Positions 28,604 through 38,489 of a stretch of DNA of 64,000 nt are shown piece after piece. The notes below the pieces were generated by a model, which saw only the letters and a list, made by a program, of their open reading frames with translations, ran no database searches and was not told the DNA's origin. Position numbers and translations under genes: made by a program. Where the stretch lies: positions 170,795 to 234,794 of the forward strand of contig JAQMWT010000059.1 in the NCBI GenBank assembly GCA_029834535.1, read 5' to 3'. Within the stretch, counting starts at the first letter, position 1, and each line of letters starts with the position of its first letter. This DNA comes from Chrysophaeum taylorii (taxonomy: Eukaryota > Sar > Pelagophyceae > Pelagomonadales > Pelagomonadaceae).

Positions 28604-30463
28604 CTAACGACGACGACGACGACGACGCCGTATTCTTTGGCGGCGGCGGCGGCGGCGGCGAATGGAGGGCGGCGGGACGAGGAAGGGTGGTTTGTGGTCG
28701 CGGCGGTGGTTGAGCTGCCACGAGGCGCAGTCCTTGCGGCCGTTCTGGCATTCGCTAGCGGGGAGCGTCGCGCCGCGGAAGTGGAAGACGAAGGCGTCGA
28801 GGACGTGGGCGACGCGGCGCACGCGGCCGCGGCGGAGCATGTCCTCTTCCTGGCCGTAGTTCATCCACCGCGTCGAGTTCCAGAGGCGCCGAGGCTCGGG
28901 TTCGTGGAGGGCGAGCGCCTGGACGGCCCACTCGAGGTCGAGGGCGAAGAAGAAGGCGGTGAAGCCCGGTATCGCGACGAAGGGCGCCCTATTTTGTCGT
29001 CGCGAGTCGACGCGCCCCCAGTTGAGCGGGTGGCCCACGAAGGGCTTGGCCTCGCGCGGGAAGAAGTAGTGGCTCGCGCCGCCCTCGTTAGTGACGGCCG
29101 AGGCGAGGCGGTAGGGGTGTTGGTCGCGCGCGAGGACGGTCGAGGCGAGGGCCGCCACAGCGCCGTCGGAGACCAAGACGTCGTTGTTGGCGATGACGAC
29201 GACGGCGTAGCGTCGGTCGAGCGCGTAGCGCACGACTCGGTTCCAGAGGTCCGTCAGGCCGAAAGCGGCGGGTTGCTCGAGTACGGGGACGCCCGCGGCC
29301 CGGACAACGTTGGCGGTGGCGTCCCCAAGCCGCGGCGTGACGGCGACGACGAGATCAAAGGCGCTGCGCCGGTGGCCCTCGAGCGACAGCAGAGCGGTGA
29401 GCGTGCGTCTCCAGACGCCAGCGCACGTGAGCGCGAGGAGCGTCGACGAGGGCGACGACGACGAAAGCGCCTCGACCGGCCAGGAGGGCGCCGCGTTCGA
29501 AAAGTCGGTCGGGGTCTCCGCTTGGAAGGCGTAGGCGCCCAAATGGAGGCGGGGTGTTTTCGCGCCGCAGAGCGGGTTGGCGCCGCCCAAAAAGAAGGAC
29601 CCGTATCTAAAGACGGAGAGACGCGAAAAGGAGGACGCCGGCGCGGCGACGAGCGGGCCGCATTCGGCGTCGCCGCCAGCCCCAGGCGTCATTCTGTGGG
29701 CGGCGCGCGCGATCCGGTGCGTGCGCGCGAAGTTGACGACGTGGGTCGCGTAGGCCCGCGCGGGCGGGTCGAGCGCGAGGACGAGGCGAGACCGAGGGCC
29801 GAGCGCGGACGCGGGCTCGCCGCTGCTTTCGGCGGCGTCGGCGATGCTCTGCACGGCGGACGCCGACGCGAGGACCCCCGGCCCCGCCACCACCACGCTC
29901 CTCCTCCCAACAGCCGCCGCCGCCGTCGCGTTGGCCGCTTCGCGTCCCGAGCCGACGACGACCGAGGGCACGCCGCCGCGTTCGAGGAGGGCGACGACGT
30001 CGCACGAGGCCCACCCCGCCCCGCGGTACTCGCGCGGCAGGATCGCCCAGTCCCGGTAGGCGTCGCAGCGTCGAAAGTTGTGTTCGCGCCGGCCGGGCGA
30101 ATCGGTTTCGAGCACGACGGCCAGCGCGTCGAACGCGCGCGGCGACGCCTCGACGGCGACGAGCGCCGCCAGCGCCGCCTCCACGCGGTCTGGCCACCCG
30201 AGTGCCCGCGATCGGTGGGGCGCCGACCCGTGGAACAGCAGCACCAGCAAATCCTCGCGCCGCGGCTCGTCGCAATCGGTTTGCTGGGTTTGGCATCGGC
30301 TCGCGTTCGCGTGATGGTGGCGGTGGTGGTGAGGTGGCCTCACCACCCACCTGGACCGCTGCCGCGCGCTCGACCGCAGCCCGCCTCGAAGCCGCGCGAC
30401 GTAGTCCTCCTCGCTCCCGACAGCCAACAACAATCCGCAAGCCGCCGCTACCAACGTCCCCAT
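28604..30463 (-). CDS. secretory-pathway glycosyltransferase (GT2-like C-terminal domain)
   Basis: 619 aa from ATG 30463. It starts with a hydrophobic leader (MGTLVAAACGLLLAVGSEED) and a His-rich stretch (HHHRHHH). Residues from about 345 hold a GT-A type domain: SSTLLALTCAG, FDLVVAVTPRLGDATANVVR, YAVVVIANNDVLVSDGAVAA (the NND takes the place of a DxD), AIPGFTAFFFALDLEWAV, NYGQEEDMLRRGRVRR. These agree with small GT2-like enzymes seen in algae. The middle part (residues 60-310) is not recognised; it may be another degenerate transferase half (DALAVVLETDS, RSVVVAGPGVLAS). C-terminal poly-Arg comes from a repeat. Its start is only 49 bp from that of the RanBP2 zinc-finger gene. Confidence 0.75.
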   Translation of the reverse strand: MGTLVAAACGLLLAVGSEEDYVARLRGGLRSSARQRSRWVVRPPHHHRHHHANASRCQTQQTDCDEPRREDLLVLLFHGSAPHRSRALGWPDRVEAALAALVAVEASPRAFDALAVVLETDSPGRREHNFRRCDAYRDWAILPREYRGAGWASCDVVALLERGGVPSVVVGSGREAANATAAAAVGRRSVVVAGPGVLASASAVQSIADAAESSGEPASALGPRSRLVLALDPPARAYATHVVNFARTHRIARAAHRMTPGAGGDAECGPLVAAPASSFSRLSVFRYGSFFLGGANPLCGAKTPRLHLGAYAFQAETPTDFSNAAPSWPVEALSSSSPSSTLLALTCAGVWRRTLTALLSLEGHRRSAFDLVVAVTPRLGDATANVVRAAGVPVLEQPAAFGLTDLWNRVVRYALDRRYAVVVIANNDVLVSDGAVAALASTVLARDQHPYRLASAVTNEGGASHYFFPREAKPFVGHPLNWGRVDSRRQNRAPFVAIPGFTAFFFALDLEWAVQALALHEPEPRRLWNSTRWMNYGQEEDMLRRGRVRRVAHVLDAFVFHFRGATLPASECQNGRKDCASWQLNHRRDHKPPFLVPPPSIRRRRRRRQRIRRRRRRRR

Positions 30464-30512
30464 TCACACTACTCATTTATCTTTCGTTAACACAAAACCC
30501 TCATCATCGTCC
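30464..30512. promoter_or_regulatory. 49-bp bidirectional promoter region
   Basis: Only 49 bp separate the ATG codons of the minus-strand glycosyltransferase and the plus-strand RanBP2 zinc-finger gene. Both 5' UTRs and any core promoter must overlap here or extend into the coding regions. No TATA box is obvious on either strand. Confidence 0.5.
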
Positions 30513-30980
30513 ATGGTCCGGTATGACAGTGGGTCGTCGTCGGACGACTCGTCGGAAGTTCGGAAGCAGGAGAAGAGGGAGAAGAAGCGGGCGAAGAGGA
30601 AGACGAAGAAGAAAAAGGAGCGGAAGCGAAGGAAGCGCGACGACCCGGAGGCACCGCCGATCCTCGAACCGGAACCACCAGCAGCAGCAGCAACGGATCT
30701 TCTTGTTCTTCCTCCTGAGGCGGTCGAACCGTCGCGCAACTCAAAAAAGGCGCGGTTCTTCGCGGCCCTCGCCGCGGCCGAGGCGTCGAAACCGCCGGTT
30801 GGGACCTTCCACGCCACGGGCAAGTCCCACCGCGTCGAGGAGGAGGCGGAAAAAGACTCCGGCAACTGGGAGTGCCAAAAGTGCGCCTACAAGAACTTTA
30901 AAGAGACCCTCACGTGCTCGAGGTGCCGCTCGTTACGGAGATTCGAGGGAAGGAACCAGCCCCCCGGCTATTGCCAATAA
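30513..30980 (+). CDS. RanBP2-type zinc-finger protein
   Basis: 155 aa. Residues 115-145 form a RanBP2/ZRANB zinc finger: GNWECQKCAYKNFKETLTCS then RCR, with W-x-C-x2-C-x10-C-x2-C spacing. Such fingers bind single-stranded RNA or ubiquitin; here the aromatic/asparagine pattern (W...N) suggests RNA binding. The N-terminal 50 residues are almost all Ser/Asp then Lys/Arg/Glu (KREKKRAKRKTKKKKERKRR), a nuclear or nucleolar signal. The layout recalls splicing-associated proteins; inference only. It converges with the rubredoxin gene 58 bp downstream. Confidence 0.85.
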   Translation: MVRYDSGSSSDDSSEVRKQEKREKKRAKRKTKKKKERKRRKRDDPEAPPILEPEPPAAAATDLLVLPPEAVEPSRNSKKARFFAALAAAEASKPPVGTFHATGKSHRVEEEAEKDSGNWECQKCAYKNFKETLTCSRCRSLRRFEGRNQPPGYCQ

Positions 30981-31037
30981 CACCACCCCGTGGCGTTGGC
31001 GTGGCTGGCCTGCCTCGTACTACTACTACTACGACTA

Positions 31038-31601
31038 CTAATTCAAGAGGTAGCCCGCCATGAAGAGGGCGAAGAAGGCGCCGAGACTGCCGAAGATGAG
31101 CGCATTTTTTGAGTCGGAGGTCATCGAATTGCCCCCCAGCCCGAAGTTCTGGTTCTCGGCGAAGCCCGCGATTTCGAGGGTGACGGGCTCGAAAGCGTCC
31201 TTGGTGGCGCGGCAGGTCGGACAGCGCCAGGTCGCGGGAAGCTCGCTGAACTGGGTGCCCGCCGGGATTTGCGCGATGGGCTGTCCAACCTCGGGGTCGT
31301 ACTTGTAGGCGCACACCTTGCAGATGTACACACCCGTCTCCTGCTCGATGAACTTCTCGGCGGCTTTCAACCGCGCGATCTCTTTCTGCTTCTCGGTGAG
31401 CTCCTCGGGCAGCTCGTCACTCTCCTGGAACTCGGCCGCCACGTTCCGCGGAATCTCCTTCACCTCGGGCTCCTTCACCTCAGGCTGCGACCTCGCCCGC
31501 ACGCCGCGCTGCCTCGTCGTCTTCCAGACACCCGGCTGCTGCCAAGCGCCGCCGGGGACGACCAGAAGCAACAACGCAACTCCGTGCATGATCATCATCA
31601 T
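31038..31601 (-). CDS. membrane-anchored plastid rubredoxin (RBD1-like)
   Basis: 187 aa from ATG 31601; the longer reading begins with GTG. Residues about 95-140 are a rubredoxin [Fe(Cys)4] domain: VYICKVCAYKYDPEVGQPIA and ATWRCPTCRATKDAFEPV. A single membrane helix ends the protein (NALIFGSLGAFFALFMAGYLLN, in two halves). This is the layout of RBD1/rubredoxin A, a thylakoid protein needed for photosystem II assembly. The N terminus (MMMIMHGVALLLLVVPGGAW) is a signal-peptide-like leader followed by a basic region, as expected for import into a complex red-lineage plastid; the aromatic at the cleavage site is Trp rather than Phe. A helix at residues 50-90 is charged. This is the best evidence that the organism is photosynthetic. 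Confidence 0.88.
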   Translation of the reverse strand: MMMIMHGVALLLLVVPGGAWQQPGVWKTTRQRGVRARSQPEVKEPEVKEIPRNVAAEFQESDELPEELTEKQKEIARLKAAEKFIEQETGVYICKVCAYKYDPEVGQPIAQIPAGTQFSELPATWRCPTCRATKDAFEPVTLEIAGFAENQNFGLGGNSMTSDSKNALIFGSLGAFFALFMAGYLLN

Positions 31602-31844
31602 CAGCACCTGGTACAAGTTCTGCTGAGGTGGAGGACAACGTTTGAGGGTAAGCGTCGTTGTCGTCGACGTCACCGCGGAGAAGGGTAAGACTCGTGTTAT
31701 CGGAAACTCCGACCGGCTTCTCAGATATTCTCGAGGTGCTGCTGCTTGGCCCTTCCGTCGTCGTCGCCCTGGTGATCAGTCCAGACTCGCCCCCTTCGCT
31801 TCGCCACAGTCTCAGGATTTAAAACTCCCGCATCAGAAAGAGGA

Positions 31845-32842
31845 ATGCCGCCAGCAAAGAAGGACCCGGCGATCTCGCTCACGGCGGGGTGCATCGCTGG
31901 CGCCGTCGAGTGCTGCTGCACCTGGCCGATGGAGTACATCAAGACGCAGCTGCAGACATTCCGAAAAATTCCCGGCGGCAAACCCCCGCCCTTCACCGGC
32001 ATCGGTTCGGGACTCGTCTACACCGTGCGCACGACTGGATTTTTTTCTCTCTACAACGGTCTCGCGCCGGTGCTCATCTTCTCCATCCCAAAGGCCGGCA
32101 TTCGCTTCGGCGCCAACACCTACTTCAAGAACCTCTTTCGTGATAAGGAGACCGGCAAGGTCTCCATGGGAATGGCCTTTCTTGCTGGTCTCTGCGCCGG
32201 CGTCTGCGAGGCAACGCTCGCCGTCACGCCCCAGGAGACGATCAAGACCAAGCTCATCAACCTCAACATGGGCATGGCCGACGGGGTCCCCCATATCATC
32301 AAGAACGAGGGCATCGGCGGCCTGTGAGTCGCGTCGCGCATCTGTTTACGACTTGCTTCGCGCAGCTACTCGGGTCTCGTCTCGACCTGCCTCAAACAGG
32401 GCGGCAACCAGGGCTCGCGCTTCTTCTTCATGGCGCAGTACCGCTTATTCATGGGCGGCGACGCGGAGGCGAAGCTTCCTAAACATCTCACGTACGCTCC
32501 TCGTGATTCGCTTAGACCACCCAACGCGCAGCTTCGTCGGAGGTCTTGGCGCCGGCCTCTTCTCCGTCCTTACGACCTCGCCCTTCGACGTCGTCAAGAC
32601 CAGAATGCAATCAACCGAGGCTAGCAACTACAAGAACACCCTCGACTGCTTCACGCAGATCATGACCAAAGAGGGTCCCTTTGCCTTCTTCAACGGTGCG
32701 AAATGTGCTTTGGCGGGGCAACCAACTCGTCGTCGCAGGTGCGCTTGCGCGTTCGGCCCGCGTCGTGCCTGGGCAAGGCATCATCTTCGTCTCCGTCGAC
32801 TTTTTTTATGATCTCATCGAGCGATCATTCAAACGAAAGTAG
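31845..32842 (+). CDS. SLC25A1: mitochondrial tricarboxylate (citrate) carrier
   Basis: Four exons: 31845-32323, 32366-32491, 32532-32695 and 32739-32842, giving 290 aa, the usual carrier length. Introns are 42, 40 and 43 nt. All three carrier signatures are visible: WPMEYIKTQ, TPQETIKTK and SPFDVVKTR, each the P-x-[DE]-x-x-[KR] of the inner-membrane fold. The exchange of citrate for malate across the inner mitochondrial membrane is inferred from similarity to the citrate transport proteins (AGCIAGAVECCCTWPMEYIK, GLYSGLVSTCLKQGGNQGSR, FNGALARSARVVPGQGIIFV). Without splicing the frame breaks three times. The start ATG 31845 is followed directly by the first conserved residues. Confidence 0.93.
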
Positions 32843-33092
32843 ACCTGATACCCTATTATTGTTTGTTATCCAGCCCCTCGTTCGCCAACTAATAACTACT
32901 GTGCGCGCGAGGCGGCGGCCACAAAGTTAACAACGCACTCTAAGTCGATATATTATCTTCGCCTCGCCGCCTCACTTCTTCCGACGGAATGCCCCCTCCT
33001 CAGTGCCCATACCAATCGACAGACAGACAACTCGGAGCGCCTAAGCCCCAGTCCCGCGCGACGAGCACCCATCTCCAATTCTTACGTACGTA

Positions 33093-33128
33093 ACAGACCA
33101 GACCAGACCAGACCAGACCAGACCAGAC
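33093..33128. repeat. (GACCA)n minisatellite
   Basis: About seven pentanucleotide units downstream of the citrate carrier gene. Confidence 0.9.
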
Positions 33129-33778
33129 CCCCCATCAGAACGTAGCATCATGGTGGGGGGGGCGCCACTCTAAAACATACTCTGAACAATAATATCAGAG
33201 AGTAATATAGAGAGAGGAGCTCGATGGGTGCGCCGCAGCGGTAGCGAGCTTCGCGGCTCTAAGTACCCCTCGTGAAAACGCCTACCCACTCTAATAATGT
33301 GACTAAAAAAAATCGTTCGTGATCACCCATGACCCGTCTCTCGCTTCTCACCCCCCTCTCTCTAGAATTTAGCCTGCCGCCGCTATCCCCACTGCCATCA
33401 AACGTCACTTCCTCCACTGCACCCTTGCGTTCTTGCCACCGCGACTTCCTTTTTTTTTCAATCAATACTACGTCTTCAACTATCTCTGATCTACACCACT
33501 CGTCAACGATGCCCGCGCGAAGAGGGCACCGAGACGAGTTAAATGTTGTAGTTCGTGAGACCTCAGCGCATTCGGTCGTAGTAAAGCTTCTCGGGGGGCG
33601 TCCGTGCAGGGGTTGTGAGCGTTCGGATGGTCTGCACCGCCACGCCCCTCCACCGCGTGCTCCAACTGGAACAACCAGTCACGTTTTTTTTTGAAGAAGG
33701 GAGCGTTTCTCCAATACTGGGCCTAGTTGCGAGTAGTTAGATGTAATCATTTTAATGGTTTACAACTCCCAGGCTCAA

Positions 33779-34192
33779 TCAACAACAAAGAGCCAGAATT
33801 AATATTATGGTTTGCACCTCCCAAGCTCGAAGAGCCAGAATGGATGAGATATTGTAACGCATCAGCACAAACTCAATGAGCCGGACCAGGAAGAGTAGGA
33901 GTGTGGTCGTGCCAAAGCTCGGGGCGAAGACACCGTTCACTTTGGCCCATATGGCAGCCGCGCTGGTCGTCGCGTCGAAAACGAGCTGTAAGAACACGAA
34001 GAAATCATTTCTACCCTAACCGCAACGCTTGACGTGTCCTTCATCGAATGGCTGAAGGAAGGTGATCCCAAGTGCGAGATCGCCCACCTCGACAAGGACC
34101 GCCGGTGGGCCACAGGGAAGCTCACCAAAGCCAGGCCCCTCACCCAGCAAGAGGAGAAAGGGTGCTCTGGCGCGGAATTTCATTTCAAATAT
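33779..34192 (-). CDS. weak two-exon gene candidate, unknown membrane protein
   Basis: A minus-strand reading gives MKFRARAPFLLLLGEGPGFG and on to LQPFDEGH, then a possible 48-nt intron (about 33985-34032, donor GTCAAG, acceptor TTACAG), then LVFDATTSAAAIWAKVNGVF and a hydrophobic LLLFLVRLIEFVLMRYNI, ending at 33779. No family is recognised and both exon boundaries are by eye only. It could be a decayed gene in this repeat-rich stretch. Confidence 0.22.
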
Positions 34193-34614
34193 ACGTAGTT
34201 CAATAGCCGGTTCTGCCTCCGCCCTCACGAATACCGCCAAACGCGGGCTTCCCTCAATAAGCGTGGTACGCCGGTCCCAGAACGTCTAAGCGCCACGGCT
34301 TTCAAGAAGAAGAAGAAGAAGAAGCCGGCGACGAAGACGGCGCTTTAGCCAAGACGTAGATCCTGGCTCAAGTAGTCTATCTAGAGTCTCTGGGAGGCTC
34401 TGGTCCCAGCGCACTCGCGAGGACCGGAGTGGCGATTTTGCCTCTCGGGCTCCCGAAAGCAGCAAATCGCCACTCGCCACTCGGGCTCCCGAAAGGAGCG
34501 GCGAAGGCGCCTGTGGCGGCAACTCCCGCCTCCTAAGGCTTACCCCTCTTCTAGCGCCCCCCTTATCAGGGGCGCCCTGGAGTGGCGATTTCGCCAAACC
34601 CTGGCTTTGCATCC

Positions 34615-34768
34615 CACACTGCACCTCGGGTCAATATTCGCTGATCGCTCTGCAAGACTTAGTTTAGTGGCAAAGTTAGTAAAAAGATATACACACTGCA
34701 CCTCGGGTCAATATTCGCTGATCGCTCTGCAAGACTTAGTTTAGTGCCAAAGTTAGTAAAAAGATATA
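34615..34768. repeat. 77-bp tandem direct repeat (two copies)
   Basis: The block cacactgcacctcgggtcaa continuing to aaagttagtaaaaagatata occurs twice, starting at about 34615 and 34692. The copies differ by about one base in the compared part, so the duplication is recent. Confidence 0.85.
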
Positions 34769-35327
34769 CATCAAGCTCCGGTACAATATCATTTGACCGG
34801 CAGATATGGTCCGTTGATGAATGGAAATAAAGATATACATCTAGAATTCCGCGCGTCGCTTTTTGGTCAAGAAGTAGGTGAATGAGCTGCGTGGCATGAC
34901 GTAGCAATCTAAAATCAAAACCACTCAATAAGTCTTGGTTTGTTTAAATTTAGAACCTTAAATACTCAGTTTAAACATTTGCTTTCCAAGAGCCAACAAC
35001 CCTATACGAGCCCTAATCATTCATTACCCGGAAACCTACATTCGGGATTTTACAGCATTGTACACTTGTAGCCTCAGCGTCGATTGCCGGATTCTGGACT
35101 GGATACTGCATCCCCTGACCCCGAAACGGCGAGGTGTCGTGACCGGCGGTTTCGTTCCGTTCATTTATCATGTTCCGTTCATTTATCAGAAACACCCCGG
35201 CTTTATGCGGGAGAGAGGAACTTCAAGATTCTAGTCCCCTGAAGATCTTGACCCCTGTACAATTGTAGCCATTCCAAGGCCATTCATTATTACTCCTCAG
35301 ACTCTTCTTTGACAACTCCTTCGAGAT

Positions 35328-37666
35328 ATGTGGTTTCTGCTCGCAGGGCTGATCGCGCCCGAGGCGAACGCCATCGATGACAAGATTGTCGATGTCAGTT
35401 TAAGCGGCGTGGCACTCGACGTGGTCGCGCGCGACGCGGTCAGTGCAGAGCTCGCGCTGGGCGAGCTCTACGAGCGCCGGCTGATTGGATGGGCCGGCGA
35501 ACGTTCGAACTACTCCTACAACTGCATCAACGAGACATGGTGGAAAGAGACCCTCAAGCGTGACGCGTCGATCCCCGGCGAGTATGAACGCGAACGCGAT
35601 TTCATGACATCTCTCGACGACGAAGTCGACTTCATCCCTGTTGCTCACCCTCCGCCCCACCATCCTCCTCCTCACCCGTGAGTTTGCACAACTGTCTTTG
35701 TTTGACAACACGTTACAGGCACCCGCACCATCCGTTCCGCCAAGAAGAGGACGATGACTTCACCCCCGTGGCTCACCCTCCGCCTCACCATCCTCCTCCC
35801 CACCCGTGAGTTTGCACAGCTGTCGGTGTGTGGGACGATACGCCGCAGGCACCCGCACCATCCGTTCCGCCAAGAAGAGGACGATGACTTCACGCCCGCC
35901 GCTCACCCTCCGCCTCACCATCCTCCTCCCCACCCGTGAGTTTGCACAACTGTCTGCGTGGTGGACGACACGTTACAGGCACCCGCACCATCCGTTCCGC
36001 CAAGAAGAGGACGATGACTTCACGCCCGTCGCTCATCCTCCGCCGCACCATCCTCCTCCCCACCCGTGAGTTTGCACAACTGTCCGTGTGGTGGACGACA
36101 CGCTACAGGCACCCGCACCATCCGTTCCGCCAAGAAGAGGACGATGACTTCACGCCCGTCGCTCACCCTCCGCCGCACCATCCTCCTCCCCACCCGTGAG
36201 TTTGCACAACTGTCTGCGTGGTGGACGACACGTTACAGGCACCCGCACCATCCGTTCCGCCAAGAAGAGGACGATGACTTCACGCCCGTCGCTCACCCTC
36301 CGCCGCATCATCCTCCTCCCCACCCGCATCATCCGTGAGTTCCGTGCTTGTACATGGCCAACGGGTCCCGACAGGCACCCGCACCATCCGTGGCGCCAGG
36401 CTGTAGATGACGAAGATGACTTCACACCTGTCGCTCACCCGCCGCCCCACCATCCTCATCCGCACCCGCATCATCCGTGCGTTCAATCCACGTATATACT
36501 TCACTGGTCCCAACAGGCATCCGCACCATCCGTGGCGCCAGGCTGTAGACGACGAAGAAGATGATTTCACGCCTGTCGCTCACCCTCCGCCCCACCATCC
36601 TCATCCGCACCCCCACCATCCGTGAGTGCGCATAATGTGCATGCCTCACTCTGCCAAACAGGCACCCGCACCATCCATGGCGCCAGGCTGTGGACGATGA
36701 AGATGACTTCACGCCAGTTGCTCACCCGCCGCCGCACCATCCTCCGCCTCACCCGTGCGCGACCAATCATTCGCTGCCGAGCGCAGAGCACAACACCTCG
36801 CAGGCACCCGCATCATCCGTTTCGCCAAACCGAAGAGGACGACGACTTCACGCCCGTCGCTCACCCTCCGCCGCACCCGCATCCTCATCACCCGTGCGTG
36901 ACCCGTCACCGCAATGTTTTTTGATTGAACGAACCGCAGGCATCCTCACGCTTGCTCCTGCGTCTTGCGTCGTTCCTTTGTGCCTACCCTTCGTTCTGAC
37001 TGCTTTCACAGCCGCCGCATCGGAAACTGGAAGTTGAAAAAGATCTCGAGTTGGAATGGAAGGGGTGCTGCGAGCCTGATGGATACGGCGAGCTGTCGCG
37101 CAGTTCCGTCGAGAAGTTGTTTGAGACACTAGGCATCACGCAATCTTCTCCCACTGGCGCTTTCTTCGACCTGGGATCGGGCGTGGGCAAGATTGTTATG
37201 CATGCTGCCATTGCTGGCTTCGCCAAGGAGGCCGTAGGTGTTGAGTTGAATGATGGTCGCCACCGTGCTGCTCTCGCGCTCTTGGAGTCTGTCAAAGACA
37301 AAGACGCCGTCGCTGCTGAAGCCATCACGTTCATCAATGCCAACATGTTGGACGTTGATCTTTCGAAGGCGACCGTCTTGTACCTGAACCACGCGTGCTT
37401 CCCCGCGGATATGCGCGACCAGATCACGGAGAAAATCCTCGACACTGCGCACAACGTGGAGATCATTGTCGCGGCGCCCACGATCCCGCGGCTCGTGACC
37501 TCTGGGCGGTTCGCTGCTGATCGCGGCTTCCTCACTCTTGGCATGGAGATCTACACTTATGGCACCGTGAGTTGATGTTTTTGCTGTTTCGAATCTAATC
37601 TAACCGTCTTTGTGTGTATTACAGCCTCTGAAGATTTATCGCCGTATTGTCAACGCTCTTGCTTAA
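35328..37666 (+). CDS. secreted His/Pro-rich DOT1-like methyltransferase with tandem duplicated exons
   Basis: Thirteen exons, 600 aa: 35328-35677; 35719-35805; 35849-35935; 35979-36065; 36109-36195; 36239-36334; 36375-36476; 36517-36621; 36662-36754; 36804-36893; 36940-36961; 37012-37566; 37625-37666. Start MWFLLAGLIAPEANA is a signal peptide with an A-x-A site. Residues 16-100 contain two N-glycosylation sequons (NYS, NET). Exons 2-10 each encode one 29-35 residue unit, HPHHPFRQEEDDDFTPVAHP followed by PPHHPPP, so the middle of the protein has roughly nine copies rich in His, Pro and Asp/Glu, a likely metal-binding segment. Residues about 405-600 are a class I SAM-methyltransferase of DOT1 type: FFDLGSGVGKIVMHAA (motif I), AVGVELNDGRH (acidic loop), ATVLYLNHACFPADM (motif IV-like). 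DOT1 is normally a nuclear histone H3K79 enzyme; a secreted form must act on something else. The boundaries of the small exon 11 are the least sure. Confidence 0.82.
35678..36939 (+). repeat. tandem exon-intron array, nine units, 130-bp core period
   Basis: Each unit is an intron of 40-49 nt plus an exon of 87-105 nt. The intron starts at 35806, 35936, 36066 and 36196 are exactly 130 bp apart. The introns at 35936-35978 and 36196-36238 are identical over 43 nt, and the neighbouring exons differ at one or two bases. All introns are phase 2, so each exon is symmetrical and any number of units keeps the frame. Units 7-9 form a diverged subtype (HPWRQAVDDEDDF in place of HPFRQEEDDDF). Confidence 0.92.
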
Positions 37667-38489
37667 AGCGCGAGCATCTCAGGTGCTAAGCAGCTGCCAA
37701 GAGAGTCGCTGTGACTACTCTTACAACCTGGTATAAAACTTTTCAATATCATAACGCGCTCATCGTGTGTCACGTCCGTTTCCAAGTTGATATTCACGAT
37801 AAAGAGTTTCGAACAGAAAGAACGCTCCTCTATCCACGCTGTCTGCAACCTCGAATCGCTCCATCCTATAGCACAATATATGCGAAGCTCGTTAGGATTG
37901 TGGGTGATCTGAACGCAAGTTGTGAGTTGTACAACCGACTTTCTTCCCCGCGTGTTATTAGAAGTATCAATCGTCACTCTCTGCTGCTTTCTGCCTGTTT
38001 TAAGTTACCATTCTAAATTCTCTTACCCAACAATACGACGTCGTGCACGCATACAACAACCATCTCGAAAGAAAGATAGTTGCTCGAGGAATATAAGTTA
38101 GATTCGCCCCCACTGGGTGTCAATCAAAATGAGAGTTTCTGTGGTGTTCCCACTTCACGCAAGTCCTTAATGCTTCGTCGCCCGACCGAAACTCTTTCGT
38201 CGGAAGCAGGCATTTGGGTGTTTACTTTACAGTAGTAGTAAGCACGATAATAATTAATGCCCACAAAAAAGAAGCACACACACACACACAACTCCACAAA
38301 CCCACCCACATCCTTCATGCTCCCCCCCCACACACACAACCCCGCACACGGGATGCACAACCGAGCAGCTCGAGCGGCGGCAAGGGAGGTCGTAGAGGGA
38401 CGACTAGCGACAGACATGGCACAACCAACGCGAGCGAGTTATTGTTCGTTTGTTCGTCGTTACTCGTCGTTCAACAAGCGGCAACGCAA
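37667..38489. other. intergenic with CA repeat and satellite-like fragment
   Basis: About 820 bp between convergent genes. A (CA)n run at 38276-38290 is followed by cccacatccttcatgctcccc at 38303-38325, a fragment of the satellite unit found at 41.7 and 59.8-60.1 kb. No gene recognised. Confidence 0.55.

Larger units (their letters stand above)
32843..35327. other. repeat-rich, gene-poor region
   Basis: About 2.5 kb, lower in GC. It contains the GACCA repeat (33093-33128), short repeats around 34428-34600 (several copies of cgccactcgggctcccgaaa-like sequence), the 77-bp direct repeat (34615-34768) and a doubled gttccgttcatttatca at 35153-35189. One weak gene candidate is listed separately. 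Confidence 0.6.

Noticed and set aside
28637-30490. 617-codon plus-strand frame
   Set aside because: Antisense to the glycosyltransferase, which has a leader and transferase motifs; the plus frame is low-complexity Arg/Glu/Ala.
35700-36900. CRISPR-like regular repeat spacing
   Set aside because: The 130-bp period comes from exon plus intron duplication; exons are coding, spacers are spliceable introns, and the genome is eukaryotic.
35678-36939. Introner-element (transposon-derived) introns
   Set aside because: Identity extends through the exons as well as the introns and period is constant, which points to tandem duplication of whole units; no TIRs or target duplications flank the introns.
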